A DNA stretch of 64,000 nt. Source: Avipropionibacterium sp050157065 (GTDB taxonomy: Bacteria; Actinomycetota; Actinomycetes; Propionibacteriales; Propionibacteriaceae). The stretch lies in the NCBI GenBank assembly GCA_050157065.1, contig CP189573.1, one strand, 5' to 3'. The position numbers were made by a program, and so were the translations under genes. The notes beneath the pieces are model-generated. The model made no database searches and was not told the DNA's origin. It saw nothing but the letters and a program-made list of their open reading frames with translations. Of the stretch, positions 37,201 through 45,531 are shown piece by piece (position 1 is the first letter of the stretch; every line of letters begins with the position of its first letter).

Positions 37201-38637
37201 GGATTCGAACTCGAAGTCGATGCGATGGTCGTGACCGGTCACCTTCCCGAAGGCGGCCCCGCGTTTCTTCGCGACTTCCCGTCCTCACCGCCGTGGAGGA
37301 CTCTCGCCTTCCGTCGCCGCGTGCTCGAGGATGAACGCCTCGACGACGTCGCCAACGTCTTTCAGCGCGGATGGCTGTCCGACGTCTATCTGGACGAGTT
37401 CGTCGCCCGTGGTCTGGCCGGAGAGGCTGTCGTCGCCGTACCGGACCGGCTTGCCGACGGCCACTGGGCCGACAACCTTCGGGAGTTTCTCGCCGCTGCG
37501 TACGGGGCAGAGGGGCTGGAGGAGGACGAGAGTCGGATGCTCCGCACACTTGCCGAGTTATCCGTCGATCCGACCGTGCGGACGGTCATCGAAGAGCATG
37601 GCCGCCTGCTCGTATCCGAAAATCTCCAGGACGAGACCGGCGACCTACTCGACCGCGTCTTTCTCGACACCCTCGCTAATGCCGTCCTCGCTGCGGTGAG
37701 CGAATCACTTTCCGATGCGAACGAAGGCGACCTTGTCTGCGACATCGAGTTTGATCAGGCGACTCGTGATTATCGGATCTTCGTGTCCGAGACCTCGATC
37801 GGCGGCCTCGGCCTGCTCGAAGCACTTCACAGGGACTACGTGCAGGACCCGCGTCGGTTCTGGGAAGGGGTCGCCCGTGCGTGCTCTCCGACCGACGCCG
37901 AAGAGGTCGACGAGGCCATGCAGGAAGCCCTGAGAAATCTGGTCACAACTGGGACGGACTTTGCGAAGGCGGTTACCGGGTTCCGAGGTGCACAAGGCAT
38001 AGCCGCCATGGACAAGGCCCTCGAGCGACTGCGGGAAATCTGGACCGAGTCCGACGGCCCCCCAGACCACTTACTCGTTTCCACCTTCGCAGCTCGGTTC
38101 CTGCGGCCAGGCTCGAGCCCCGCGATCGACCGCGTGGTAGCGGATCTCGCTGCGGCCTGGGTGGACGTGGAGTCACGTCTCGGTGTGGAGGTCGATGCCC
38201 GCACACTCGCCTACCACGGGTCTCAGGGCAATCTCGGGTTCGACATCAACCCGATGACAGCCGACTCCGCGTTCTCGATGTTGTGGCTGCGCGGCCCACA
38301 CGCTCGCTCACAGCGCCTCGATCACTGGCACCCCTATCGCCGCGACGTGACGGTCGAGCGACTTATGCTTGGCGAGGTCGTAAATGACGGTGCCGCTGTC
38401 ATCGATGTGACACAGCCTGGCTGGGTCGACGCCTACACACGAGGCATCGAGGGCGACGGGCGGGTGATTCTCAGCGCGCCGTATCCGCGCCGCGCCGCTC
38501 TAGCCCATGCACTGCGTGAGGCGATAGTCACGCCGATCGAACGGAGCGGACTGCGCGTCTTCGCGCGCGTCAGGGGAATCCATCACCGCCGCGGCCAGTT
38601 GACCGCCTCACTCTCTTTGGCGGAGGAGTTCCAGTGA
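34249..38637 (+). CDS. dpdJ: DpdJ: large DEAD/DEAH helicase with zinc-binding insertion
   Basis: 1462-residue superfamily 2 helicase, the largest protein of the window. Walker A is ITAGTGSGKTLAFYLPALL (about residues 192-210). A four-Cys motif near 298-327 (CTTEDC ... ICTTCGF) looks like a zinc ribbon. The Walker B box is LLLDEVHTYSGMNGAQ (about 384). Domain 2 ends with LQRRGRAGRRLDMRPL. The C-terminal 600 residues resemble the DUF1998/DrmB-like regions that accompany such helicases in DISARM. Presumed role: DNA translocation in the restriction arm. It overlaps dpdI and dpdK by 4 bp each. Confidence 0.87.
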   Translation: MTDSMWAGVPDLLSRLEDKELRLLAWGVVDGFLSQSEVEDAIDAQLDQDAEDPEAELATVEEYLDHLLAHGLLHRLPESTPKYRTRLGETLRLLRNLRQLFPPRDPSAPGWWRHARTLVADYRLQVGPRRYPRRSTTSAEAIGQFAELPDWTDHHAEVLSRIVGTNRLARFQVQATSSILAALTAPQLSARIITAGTGSGKTLAFYLPALLDIAATAGVARTGPHTLALYPRNELLRDQAREALRVVTELGPLGGKGARSVRIGLLYGQTPRDRDLESSSDWRAWKRRGQGWVAPYFPCTTEDCQGSLVWPDADRVAGREQLICTTCGFATLPGTIALTRDSLAKNPPDILFSSTEMMSQQSTNSLLAPLLGWRGPNGTRLLLLDEVHTYSGMNGAQVGLMLRRWRSSNRQWGADSPVMVGLSATLRDAGDFFATLTGAERANVEVISPIADELLPISREYGIVLRGDPISGTQLLSTTIQTAMLLGRVLNNDPGIYGSVAFAFTDDLDVINRLYDNLRDAEGAQPRGRMGGAVLADLRSPAEPQAGPRYSDGQSWDLSYRLQRMNRPLRIARTSSQDAGVDTSADVITATSSLEVGFNDPRVGAVIQHKAPRDLASFLQRRGRAGRRLDMRPLTVVVLSDYGRDRIAYQTYERLLDPEIDARTLPIDNRFVVKIQATHSLLDWVARKTGADVRSVLSPPWNGRSHVRAPQVISVLRSVLSNSQVQLELADHLRRSLALSQDEVSAALWEEPRSLMLSVVPTALRRLEADWKPLAGEVDPGAQERMPLPEFITGTLFASLNTPDVRFELPRNFGDEPPPMPIGQALREAVPGRVSRRFGHAHASLRTWLPVPETGTELHLTEVVAAGHGLGSWTTPTGESFTVVRPLTLRLVSPPPDIADATTATPMWRSAFEYAVEALHQVDVPTPSIWATLVDMCGFALHVGGGPLKVRRMAVGSDGEITHRAGHRTPVHVRYMHEGLPAAIGFELEVDAMVVTGHLPEGGPAFLRDFPSSPPWRTLAFRRRVLEDERLDDVANVFQRGWLSDVYLDEFVARGLAGEAVVAVPDRLADGHWADNLREFLAAAYGAEGLEEDESRMLRTLAELSVDPTVRTVIEEHGRLLVSENLQDETGDLLDRVFLDTLANAVLAAVSESLSDANEGDLVCDIEFDQATRDYRIFVSETSIGGLGLLEALHRDYVQDPRRFWEGVARACSPTDAEEVDEAMQEALRNLVTTGTDFAKAVTGFRGAQGIAAMDKALERLREIWTESDGPPDHLLVSTFAARFLRPGSSPAIDRVVADLAAAWVDVESRLGVEVDARTLAYHGSQGNLGFDINPMTADSAFSMLWLRGPHARSQRLDHWHPYRRDVTVERLMLGEVVNDGAAVIDVTQPGWVDAYTRGIEGDGRVILSAPYPRRAALAHALREAIVTPIERSGLRVFARVRGIHHRRGQLTASLSLAEEFQ

Positions 38638-39155
38638 CCGCCAGAAGAACTGTGAGGACCCAGCCGCGGAATGGACTCGCCATCCGGGACGTGCTCGCCG
38701 CCGCCTTGTTGTCAGAGTTGTGCTCGCCGAGCGACGAGTTCTGGCTGGTGAGTGGCTGGGTCTCAGACGTGGCCGTCATCGACAATGCGACGCGCCAGTT
38801 CGAAGCGGTGTTGGGCGCCGACCCTCGGTCGAACATGACCCTTAGCGAGGTGCTCGCGGAACTCGCCCGCCGAGGAGTTCAGGTCCATGTGGCCGTGCGT
38901 AAGGTCGCGCACAACGACGCGTTCGTCGACCGCTTGAAGCGCACCTCGGCCACCGATGCGTTGCACGTGTACTCCAGTGCAGACCTCCACGAAAAGCTGA
39001 TTGTCGGCGGGGACTGGTTTCTCACAGGCTCGATGAACTTCACTTGGAACGGCACACAGGTCAACGAGGAAAGCATGGAGTTGCAGCTCGACCAGGCCGA
39101 AGCCGCTCGGCATCGCCTTGAGTTGCGAACCCGCTGGATCGGGGGACAGGAGTGA
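38634..39155 (+). CDS. dpdK: DpdK: phospholipase D-like nuclease
   Basis: 173-residue protein with one HKD-type motif: H119-x-K121 in DLHEKLIVGGDWFLTGSMNF, followed by G-S133-x-N135. Single-HKD proteins of this size (as Nuc or BfiI) form dimers with one active site at the interface, and many cut DNA. It is the only obvious nuclease of the plus-strand operon and so the best candidate for the cutting step. DISARM DrmC is an analogous PLD protein. GTG start overlapping dpdJ (GTGA) and a GTGA overlap with dpdD. Confidence 0.85.
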   Translation: MTARRTVRTQPRNGLAIRDVLAAALLSELCSPSDEFWLVSGWVSDVAVIDNATRQFEAVLGADPRSNMTLSEVLAELARRGVQVHVAVRKVAHNDAFVDRLKRTSATDALHVYSSADLHEKLIVGGDWFLTGSMNFTWNGTQVNEESMELQLDQAEAARHRLELRTRWIGGQE

Positions 39156-41137
39156 CGGCACTGTCGACCGATGACTTCCTCAAGCGCTTCTTCTCACCGC
39201 CGAATCGCCTGTGGCCCAACATGGACCCCGACAGTCCGGTTGCCACCACCATGGTGCCGTTCCTCGCGGCCTTGCCAAAGCCCGGCGAATGTCCGCTGAT
39301 CCTTCCGTGTCGGCGAACCGATTCGGCGGAGCCCACCAGCGTCTATGTGGTGTGCTGGGACACCGCACACGCCGGCCGGATCCGGGCGCTACTCGAGGCG
39401 ACCGTTGCCCATCACTGGTGTCGGTTCGACGGACGGGTCACTCGACTCGATTCAGCAGACCCGGTGGATACGGCCGTCCTCGATCTCGTCGGTCCCGGAA
39501 CGACGTTCCTTCTCCGTCCCACCGCGCAGACGGCGGCCCCGACCCTTACCGCGCTTCGCAGACTCGTCTCGACGATCGGTGACGTGTCGCTCCGTGTCCC
39601 GAAGGCGCCTCGCCCGATCGGGCGCATGCTGCGCGAGTTCGACCTCGCTCTCGCCAGCGGAGCGGTCGAGACTTCTGCGAGCCTGCTGCGAGAAATCGAG
39701 ACGAACGGCGGGGTGTCGCACCAGAACGTCGCGTTCCTCCATGTCCGCCGGTTGGCTCGATTGGGCAAGGATCAGGACCTGCTTGCGCACGGTTCGCTCC
39801 CCACCTTGGTTTACGTCGACCCCCCGCGACTCGTTCGCGAAGGTGTGCTCGCCGCGTGGGCAAGGGTCAACCTTGCCCGCCCCGTGCGCGCCGACGATGT
39901 CGATGCAGCCCTCGGCGCGATCCGGGAGGCTAACCCCGATGTCGCGATGCTCGTCGACGACATTGTGGCCAGAACCGGCGATCCCGATGTGAGCACGGTC
40001 TGTGCTCTCGTTGCGATCGCGCGCCAGGACGCGGCTTTGGCGGCCACCCTTGCATCGAACCCGACTGTCGACCGCGGTGTGCTCGAGCGATTGACCTCTG
40101 CATCGCATCCGAGGCCGGCCGACGAAGCTCAAACGCCTGACACATCGATAACCGAAGGACCGGCCGAGCCTGACACGTCCGCGGCACCGACGACGGCTGC
40201 CCTTGACTCCTGGTTGGACTGGGTCGGTCGACTTGGCACCGCGGAAGAGCTGCCGCTGGAGACCGGTCAGGCTCTGGCTTGGCTGCCCGCGTGGCGAGTC
40301 GATCCGGACTTGGCGGATGCGATCGATGCGTTGCCTGAATTCGCCACGGACGACCTCCTCGCTGGTGTCGCCGCGCTTCTCGACGCCGACGATCTGGACC
40401 ATCCGGCTCCCCACACCGCTGCCGCTCTCGTGCGTCGATATCTGGTCGCTGAGCGGTTCAGCCCATACGACCTGGGCGCGATCGCCGCTCTACTCGGGAT
40501 CTTCTTGCGTAGCGGCCCATCGTCGGATTCCTACCGTGAGGTCCTAAGCGATGTTCGTGGTTTTGCGCATCAATGGGTGTCTGTCGGCACAGCGACCCGG
40601 GCGATCGACCTCGCCGACGTAGTGGCATGCGGCCCCGCGAGCGATAGTGCGACGCGCGCCGACTTCGTCGCGGCCCTCTTGGCGCCGCTCAACCAGCAAA
40701 AGCGCAGATTGCCAGCCTCGCTTCGACAGTTGGCTGGATTGATCACTGAGGACGTAGCGCTCGGCTACGACTGGGCCGTCGCCGAAGCGGACTCGGCTGC
40801 ACTGCTTACTGACCGGCGTGCTTCAAGCCACAGGGTCCTGCTCTACAGCCTGGACAAAGGGACCCTTGCGCGCGTCGAGAAGACCATCAACCTTGAGTGG
40901 CCGAACGTCCGCGTTGAGATTTCCTCGGACAAGGACGGCAATCCCGCTCTCAAGCAGCATGCGCGCAACGCCGATCTGCTCGTCGTCGCTACAAGACGGG
41001 CGACTCATGCGGCGACGGGCTTCATCACCGACAACGCAGAGGGTGCCCTGATCCGGTACCCCGACGGCGCGGGATCCGCGTCGATGCTCCGTGCGGTCGA
41101 GAGCGGAATCGCTGAGTTGCTGGGTGACGTTGGGTAG
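39152..41137 (+). CDS. dpdD: DpdD: Dpd system protein of unknown mechanism
   Basis: 661-residue protein with no catalytic motif that I can identify. The middle is an Ala/Asp-rich helical region with an acidic linker near residues 325-350 (QTPDTSITEGPAEPDTSAAP). The C-terminal 100 residues have alternating strands and helices (RVLLYSLDKGTLARVEKTIN, NADLLVVATRRATHAATGFI), resembling a Rossmann-like fold. Assigned to DpdD because it is the one remaining large core member and closes the operon. GTG start overlapping dpdK. It converges on the dpdB gene at 41146 with 8 bp between stops, leaving no room for a separate terminator. Confidence 0.7.
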   Translation: MTALSTDDFLKRFFSPPNRLWPNMDPDSPVATTMVPFLAALPKPGECPLILPCRRTDSAEPTSVYVVCWDTAHAGRIRALLEATVAHHWCRFDGRVTRLDSADPVDTAVLDLVGPGTTFLLRPTAQTAAPTLTALRRLVSTIGDVSLRVPKAPRPIGRMLREFDLALASGAVETSASLLREIETNGGVSHQNVAFLHVRRLARLGKDQDLLAHGSLPTLVYVDPPRLVREGVLAAWARVNLARPVRADDVDAALGAIREANPDVAMLVDDIVARTGDPDVSTVCALVAIARQDAALAATLASNPTVDRGVLERLTSASHPRPADEAQTPDTSITEGPAEPDTSAAPTTAALDSWLDWVGRLGTAEELPLETGQALAWLPAWRVDPDLADAIDALPEFATDDLLAGVAALLDADDLDHPAPHTAAALVRRYLVAERFSPYDLGAIAALLGIFLRSGPSSDSYREVLSDVRGFAHQWVSVGTATRAIDLADVVACGPASDSATRADFVAALLAPLNQQKRRLPASLRQLAGLITEDVALGYDWAVAEADSAALLTDRRASSHRVLLYSLDKGTLARVEKTINLEWPNVRVEISSDKDGNPALKQHARNADLLVVATRRATHAATGFITDNAEGALIRYPDGAGSASMLRAVESGIAELLGDVG

Positions 41138-41145
41138 CAACTGAC

Positions 41146-42249
41146 TTATCTGAGGGCCCGCAGGAGATGGCTGGTCATCAGTTTCACGTCATTTGGAGTG
41201 TTCTGGATGCCGTTCCATCGACGCGGTTCGTCGCCACCGAAGTTCCAAGATCCGCTGGTCCACGCGCAGTACTCTGCGAGTGCCTCGATCTTCCGCTCGA
41301 TCCCGAGTTTCGGGAGTTCGAGCGCCGTGGTTCCGTCGGTCAGGGCGTCCATCACGTAGCCGAGTGCTTGAATGCCTGCGCCGTGCGTGAGGCGTGACTT
41401 GGTGGGGGGGAGGTCCCACGCCTCGGGGAACGTCACCTGCACGACGGTCCAGAAGTAGTTGAGGTGCAGCACCATCTGATCGAGGTCGCCGGATCCATCC
41501 TCCGGATCGCGGTACTGGTAAAGCGCGCCGTCGTAGAGGCTGTTCTCGATCATTTTCAGGACGCTGTTGTCCTTGATGTAGCCACCGGCCATCGTGGGTG
41601 TTGCGATTCGTCCCGCGAACGGTTCGCCCTTCGGCCGTTGCCCGAAGTTCAAACGCGTGAGCACCCGCGCCGGCAATTGCTTCTTGGCGTATGCAGCAGG
41701 GAGATGTCCCTTGGTGTCCGGCAGGAGTTCGTGGATGAGGCCCTTCGGTAGGGGCTTCGTGTTGTTCACCAAGATGAACTGCGAGCGCTGCTCCGCTTCG
41801 CCGTGGGCGATGAATCCGACTGCAGCGACTGCGAACTCGGCGAGGTCCGCATCGCGGATCGCGGCACTTCGCTGCTGCCCGTCCACGAGCCATGCGGGCT
41901 TCTCGTCATCCGACAGCGATTCATCGACAGGAATGACGAGTTCGCCGGCGGCGACGTACTCAACGACGCTGCGGGAACCTACCGGTTCGAACTTCACCCG
42001 ATCATCGAAGGCCAGCACGATCGCGTTGGGAAGCATTGCCCCGTCGGACTCGAGGTAGCGGCGGATAGATCGAATGTGGCTGAGCACCTCAGGACGCTGG
42101 TAACCCTGGAGTTCGATGTCGTGACGGTGGGCTCGGCTGACCGTTGTGAAGTCGTGGATCTGCTTGCCATCGACGCCGAAGGTGTAGATGTACTGCTGTC
42201 CCTGCCGGATCCGCAATGCAGGTAGCCGGATTTCGTAGGGATCGGCCAT
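41146..42249 (-). CDS. dpdB: DpdB-type DGQHR-domain ATPase, copy downstream of dpdA
   Basis: 367-residue DndB/ParB-like protein. The signature D123-G-Q-Q-R127 lies in AWLVDGQQRSAAIRDADLAE, the family's nucleotide-binding loop. Other blocks shared with the second copy are GYQRPEVLSHIRSIRRYLES, QFILVNNTKPLPKGLIHELL, TFPEAWDLPPTKSRLTHGAG and the NGIQNTP ending. In the studied Salmonella system DpdB hydrolyses ATP and is needed with DpdA for putting preQ0 into DNA. The ATG overlaps the dpdA stop by one base (TGATG). Having two DpdB-like genes around dpdA is unusual; either may be the canonical partner. Confidence 0.85.
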   Translation of the reverse strand: MADPYEIRLPALRIRQGQQYIYTFGVDGKQIHDFTTVSRAHRHDIELQGYQRPEVLSHIRSIRRYLESDGAMLPNAIVLAFDDRVKFEPVGSRSVVEYVAAGELVIPVDESLSDDEKPAWLVDGQQRSAAIRDADLAEFAVAAVGFIAHGEAEQRSQFILVNNTKPLPKGLIHELLPDTKGHLPAAYAKKQLPARVLTRLNFGQRPKGEPFAGRIATPTMAGGYIKDNSVLKMIENSLYDGALYQYRDPEDGSGDLDQMVLHLNYFWTVVQVTFPEAWDLPPTKSRLTHGAGIQALGYVMDALTDGTTALELPKLGIERKIEALAEYCAWTSGSWNFGGDEPRRWNGIQNTPNDVKLMTSHLLRALR

Positions 42250-43475
42250 CAGGCCCTCCTCGTGTTGGAACTAAGAACACTCATACGCTGAGCGAGCACC
42301 GACATGTTGTGGAACCCACGACGCTTGTTGCGTTCGGTGCCGCGAAAGATGGCGATCTCAATGCCGTGTTGCGTGCACACCTTGCAACGGCAGTGCGTCC
42401 AGGGCGCGTCCGCGAGCGTCTCGTCGTATGCAGCCAGATATGACTTCTTGGACTGGCACACCATCTCGTACGTGCCGAGTGCGTCTATGCATGCCCACCG
42501 GGCGCGAACGGTTCCGTTATAAGCCCTCAGCGCCTTGAGAGCGTCGCGTTCGGCGGCCAACGCTTCCTTTTGGCTGACCGCGCCGGCGAGGATGGAGCGC
42601 TTGAGTGTTGGGTTGCCGTCGACTTGCGGGACTCGGATCGCCACGTAGGCCCGCTCAGCTGTGTGGTAGTTCTTCCGGTCGTCCATGAATGCCTGGCGGA
42701 ACGCCGACGTGCTGTCGAAGCTGGCTACGCCGAAGTTGGCGAAGTCATCCATCGAGTCGATCCGCGTGATGCCGAGAAGATGCAGTTCGGTCTCGGGCTT
42801 GAGTACTTCATGGATGCGAGTGAGGCAGGCGAGAATCTGGTTGGTCTTGAGAGGGACCATGCCGCCCAGCGCGATTCGTTCGTATCCCATGGTCTGAAGG
42901 GCGTGCACGCTGTCGGCGAAGCTGTCGGGACTCCAGCCCTGCGCGGCGCCAACCGGTTGCACGGTGCTTCGTCGTTCGCGGACGGCCTCGATGAACTGCT
43001 CGGCAAGCCTCAACGTCAGACGTCGACGTTGTGCCCACTGCGAGTCGACATTTGCTTCCGTGGCACCCGGCGCGTAGCCGAAAATGATGTGGTCCGTGCT
43101 GACACCAGCATCGAAGCCGCACTCGTCGTAGAAGTCGAGGGTTTCCTCCGCCGTGACAGGAGGAACTTCTTCATCGACGTAGTTGAACGCGCCGTTGTCG
43201 CCGAGTGTCTCGACCTCGTCTGGGAGGCGGAAGAAGCGCCGTACGCCCATCCGATACATGCGGGCGCGCTGGGCGCCCGAGTACCTGCCGGCGCCCTTGA
43301 CGGAACCGTCGACTATGGATTTGCTGGCAAGCACCCCGTGGTAGGGCGCCTGTTCAAGCACCTCGTGGGCATATCGGTCATCCCTTTGTCGGACTCTATG
43401 GGTGGCGTACTCGTCCCGTAAGAAGTCGTAGGTCGGACTGACGAGGTCCTGGCTGTCCGGGAAGTAGAACTTCAC
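42249..43475 (-). CDS. dpdA: DpdA: tRNA-guanine transglycosylase-like DNA preQ0 transferase
   Basis: 408-residue enzyme that exchanges guanine in DNA for preQ0. It keeps the TGT barrel landmarks. D93 in LGDNGAFNYVDE matches the catalytic Asp loop, GG(M) in IALGGMVPLKTNQI the base-binding loop, and D254 in ASFDSTSAF the nucleophile Asp. The zinc site is C362-x-C364-x2-C367 (HCRCKVC) with H389. The insertions and the strongly basic tail (ERNKRRGFHN) fit DpdA rather than tRNA enzymes, and no other tRNA queuosine gene is present. It is the third gene of the minus-strand operon dpdC-dpdB-dpdA-dpdB, with overlaps on both sides. Confidence 0.92.
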   Translation of the reverse strand: MKFYFPDSQDLVSPTYDFLRDEYATHRVRQRDDRYAHEVLEQAPYHGVLASKSIVDGSVKGAGRYSGAQRARMYRMGVRRFFRLPDEVETLGDNGAFNYVDEEVPPVTAEETLDFYDECGFDAGVSTDHIIFGYAPGATEANVDSQWAQRRRLTLRLAEQFIEAVRERRSTVQPVGAAQGWSPDSFADSVHALQTMGYERIALGGMVPLKTNQILACLTRIHEVLKPETELHLLGITRIDSMDDFANFGVASFDSTSAFRQAFMDDRKNYHTAERAYVAIRVPQVDGNPTLKRSILAGAVSQKEALAAERDALKALRAYNGTVRARWACIDALGTYEMVCQSKKSYLAAYDETLADAPWTHCRCKVCTQHGIEIAIFRGTERNKRRGFHNMSVLAQRMSVLSSNTRRA

Positions 43476-44608
43476 TTTCGACCGGTCCGTTCAGCGAGGT
43501 ACGTGCGCACGAGGTAGTTCGAGAGCGCGCTGATGTGTCGCGGCGTGTTCTGCAGGTCATTCCACACGACACCCAGATCCTCCCAAGTGCCGCTAGCCCA
43601 TCGGCACTTCTTCGCTATCAGCCCTAGTTCCTGCGCAGCTCGCTCCTCGGCCCGCGGGTCGTCGTCGCGCACATGCGTCATCACCCGGTCCATGACTCGA
43701 CCCATGGCCCGGATGCCAACCCCGTGCATGAGCCGACTCTTGTTCGGGGGCTTGCCCCACGCCTCAGGGAATGTCTCTCGTACCGCTCCCCAGTAGGCCA
43801 AAAGCACTCGCCGGATGCCCTCGGTGTCGGTTGTCCCGCTGGCAATGTTTCGGTACGGGAAGAGGACCCCTGAGGGTGACTCCACTGATTCGCGGATTGC
43901 CTCCACGAGGCTGGTGTCGGTGACGACGGCCCGCTTCCTATCCTCGGCCCGCGTGGATGCTCGACGGATCATCCCGCGGAACGGCGAGTCCTTGTCCTGA
44001 TTCAGCATGTCGACCAGCGCTGAGGGCAGTTGTCTTGTGGCCATGCGTGCGGAGGGTACGCTGGAGATCTCGGGCAGTAGTTCGGTGACGAGACCGGTTG
44101 GCAAAGGCTGAACGGTGTTCACGCGTAGGAACTGCTCTCGCTGGAGTTCCAAGGTGGCGGCCACGAATCCAGCAACCGGGACGGGGAGGCGTCGGTTCCT
44201 GGTTCGAGCGAGAGCCAAACTGCGCTGCTGCCCATCAACGATCCATGCCGGTCGAGGACCTTCCCAGTCAGTCGCGATCGGGATCTCCAAGGTCCCGGCC
44301 ACCGCGAGCCCGTCGGTCGTGGTCGGGCCGCGGCTGGATTTGAACTTGACCTCGGGTGGCAAAGCGAGGATGAGCCCGTTGGGGAAGAGGGGATCCGCGG
44401 TGTCCAGGTAGTCCTGGATCTGCTTGACGTGCTTCTGCTTCTCAGGGCGCTGATAGCCGATCAACTTTCCCGCTTCGTCCCGGCCGATGCGGGCAACATC
44501 GGCGACCAGGTCGACCTCCTCGGCGGCGAGTGTGAATAGGTAAAGCGGAGTCGCGTCGCTCTGCAGCACCTTCAGCGCTCGGCGTATCAGCAAATCTGGG
44601 TTCGTCAC
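43472..44608 (-). CDS. dpdB: DpdB-type DGQHR-domain ATPase, copy upstream of dpdA
   Basis: 378-residue paralogue of the protein encoded at 41146-42249. The signature D125-G-Q-Q-R129 is in AWIVDGQQRSLALARTRNRR. Shared blocks are GYQRPEKQKHVKQIQDYLDT, FLRVNTVQPLPTGLVTELLP and TFPEAWGKPPNKSRLMHGVG, plus WNDLQNTP at the end. Sequence between these blocks differs widely, so the duplication is old. DpdB has ATPase activity required for modification in the characterised system. The two copies might form a heteromer or act at different steps. Start overlaps the dpdC stop and stop overlaps the dpdA start, each by 4 bp. Confidence 0.85.
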   Translation of the reverse strand: MTNPDLLIRRALKVLQSDATPLYLFTLAAEEVDLVADVARIGRDEAGKLIGYQRPEKQKHVKQIQDYLDTADPLFPNGLILALPPEVKFKSSRGPTTTDGLAVAGTLEIPIATDWEGPRPAWIVDGQQRSLALARTRNRRLPVPVAGFVAATLELQREQFLRVNTVQPLPTGLVTELLPEISSVPSARMATRQLPSALVDMLNQDKDSPFRGMIRRASTRAEDRKRAVVTDTSLVEAIRESVESPSGVLFPYRNIASGTTDTEGIRRVLLAYWGAVRETFPEAWGKPPNKSRLMHGVGIRAMGRVMDRVMTHVRDDDPRAEERAAQELGLIAKKCRWASGTWEDLGVVWNDLQNTPRHISALSNYLVRTYLAERTGRK

Positions 44609-45474
44609 GGTGCTACCGCTTGTTGGAAGAGGTCTGAGAAGCGCCGCTGTTCGCAGGCCAAGCCCGAGTCCCGTAGCAACTTGAGAGCGCGAGTCTTGGA
44701 GATTACCGGATCGTGAGTCCTGAGGCCACTGATGAACTCAAGCACTGCGCTGTCCACCATCGCCTTGCGGTTGTACTCCTCGCGGTGGCGTGAACGCTCC
44801 GACCAGTCGCGCCACAGTACCTGGGCGCCTTCGGCAAATGGATCCGTGGTCCTCGTGAGCGTCAGCCACTGCGTAGCCGCGCGAAGGTTGAGGCTCGTCG
44901 TGGTGCCGCCGAGGGCATGGCGGAGCCAGCGATCCGATGCGATCCGGAAGGCGTCGGGGATCTCCCGAGAGCCACCAAAGACCAACAGTTCATTGGGTGC
45001 GGTGCTGTCTAACAGGTCGGTTCCGATCGCCCGTGAGTAGGTCTCTGAGAGCACCCACAGGGCACGTCCCCCTACAGGTGCCGAAGTTCGGGGGAGCGTT
45101 CTCCACCAAGCCCGAGTCTCGGCCGTCGAAACAGCAACTGAATCAGGGTGGCCAGCGCTGAAGGTTGCCGCGTATGCAGGCGCCGCGTCGCCCAAGCGGC
45201 GAAGCCCGAGTCCGGCTGAAGCCACGAGTACGTCCGGTTCGAAGCCGACATCTTGTGCGGTGGCGATGAGTCGCTTGACCTGGCTCCAAGTCTCGCCACG
45301 GTACAGATCGATCAGCGGTGAGGTCGTCTGCGATCTGGCCACCGTCGTCGTCCACACCCGGGCGCGGGCTTCCACCGCCCCGCGCGGAAGATTGCGAGCC
45401 ATCAGTTCGGGGCGTGGGGTCGCCGACTTCCTGTCGGTGCAGGTGACGACGATCGTCAGTTTCTGTCGCGACAT
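44605..45474 (-). CDS. dpdC: DpdC: YaaA/DUF328-like protein, presumed preQ0-DNA nitrile hydratase
   Basis: 289-residue protein, first gene of the minus-strand operon. The N-terminus (LTIVVTCTDRKSATPRPELM) and the segment DLYRGETWSQVKRLIA, then PDVLVASAGLGLRR, match the DUF328/YaaA-like pattern in which a thiol or polar pocket binds a base. In the characterised system DpdC turns preQ0 in DNA into 7-amido-7-deazaguanine. The C-terminal 80 residues (SRHREEYNRKAMVDSAVLEF) look like a helical DNA-contacting addition. Its start faces queC across a 107-bp divergent promoter that carries a perfect inverted repeat. Confidence 0.78.
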   Translation of the reverse strand: MSRQKLTIVVTCTDRKSATPRPELMARNLPRGAVEARARVWTTTVARSQTTSPLIDLYRGETWSQVKRLIATAQDVGFEPDVLVASAGLGLRRLGDAAPAYAATFSAGHPDSVAVSTAETRAWWRTLPRTSAPVGGRALWVLSETYSRAIGTDLLDSTAPNELLVFGGSREIPDAFRIASDRWLRHALGGTTTSLNLRAATQWLTLTRTTDPFAEGAQVLWRDWSERSRHREEYNRKAMVDSAVLEFISGLRTHDPVISKTRALKLLRDSGLACEQRRFSDLFQQAVAP

Positions 45475-45488
45475 GACCTCACAGCTTC

Positions 45489-45531
45489 CGAAACTACATG
45501 TTCAACGCGGCTACTCTAGCGTGTAGTTTCG
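45489..45531. promoter_or_regulatory. Inverted repeat in the dpdC/queC divergent promoter
   Basis: CGAAACTACA (45489-45498) and TGTAGTTTCG (45522-45531) are exact inverted copies. Their centres are 33 bp apart, three helical turns, so a dimer or tetramer could hold both arms on one face of the DNA. The left arm is 15 bp from the dpdC start and the right arm 51 bp from the queC start. The region also has to contain both promoters. One bound protein could therefore set preQ0 synthesis and DNA modification together. Confidence 0.6.

Noticed and set aside
23900..41137. DISARM system
   Set aside because: SNF2, DUF1998-like helicase and PLD proteins fit, but there is no DNA methylase, and a TGT-like enzyme with DGQQR proteins and queCDE is present, which defines Dpd.
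42249..43475. tRNA queuosine transglycosylase (Tgt)
   Set aside because: Position within a dpd operon, the altered loops around the catalytic Asp residues and the absence of queA/queG/queF favour DpdA.
41146..44608. Dnd phosphorothioation system, because of DndB-like DGQQR proteins
   Set aside because: No DndA, DndC, DndD or DndE proteins; the neighbour is a TGT-like enzyme with a preQ0 pathway.
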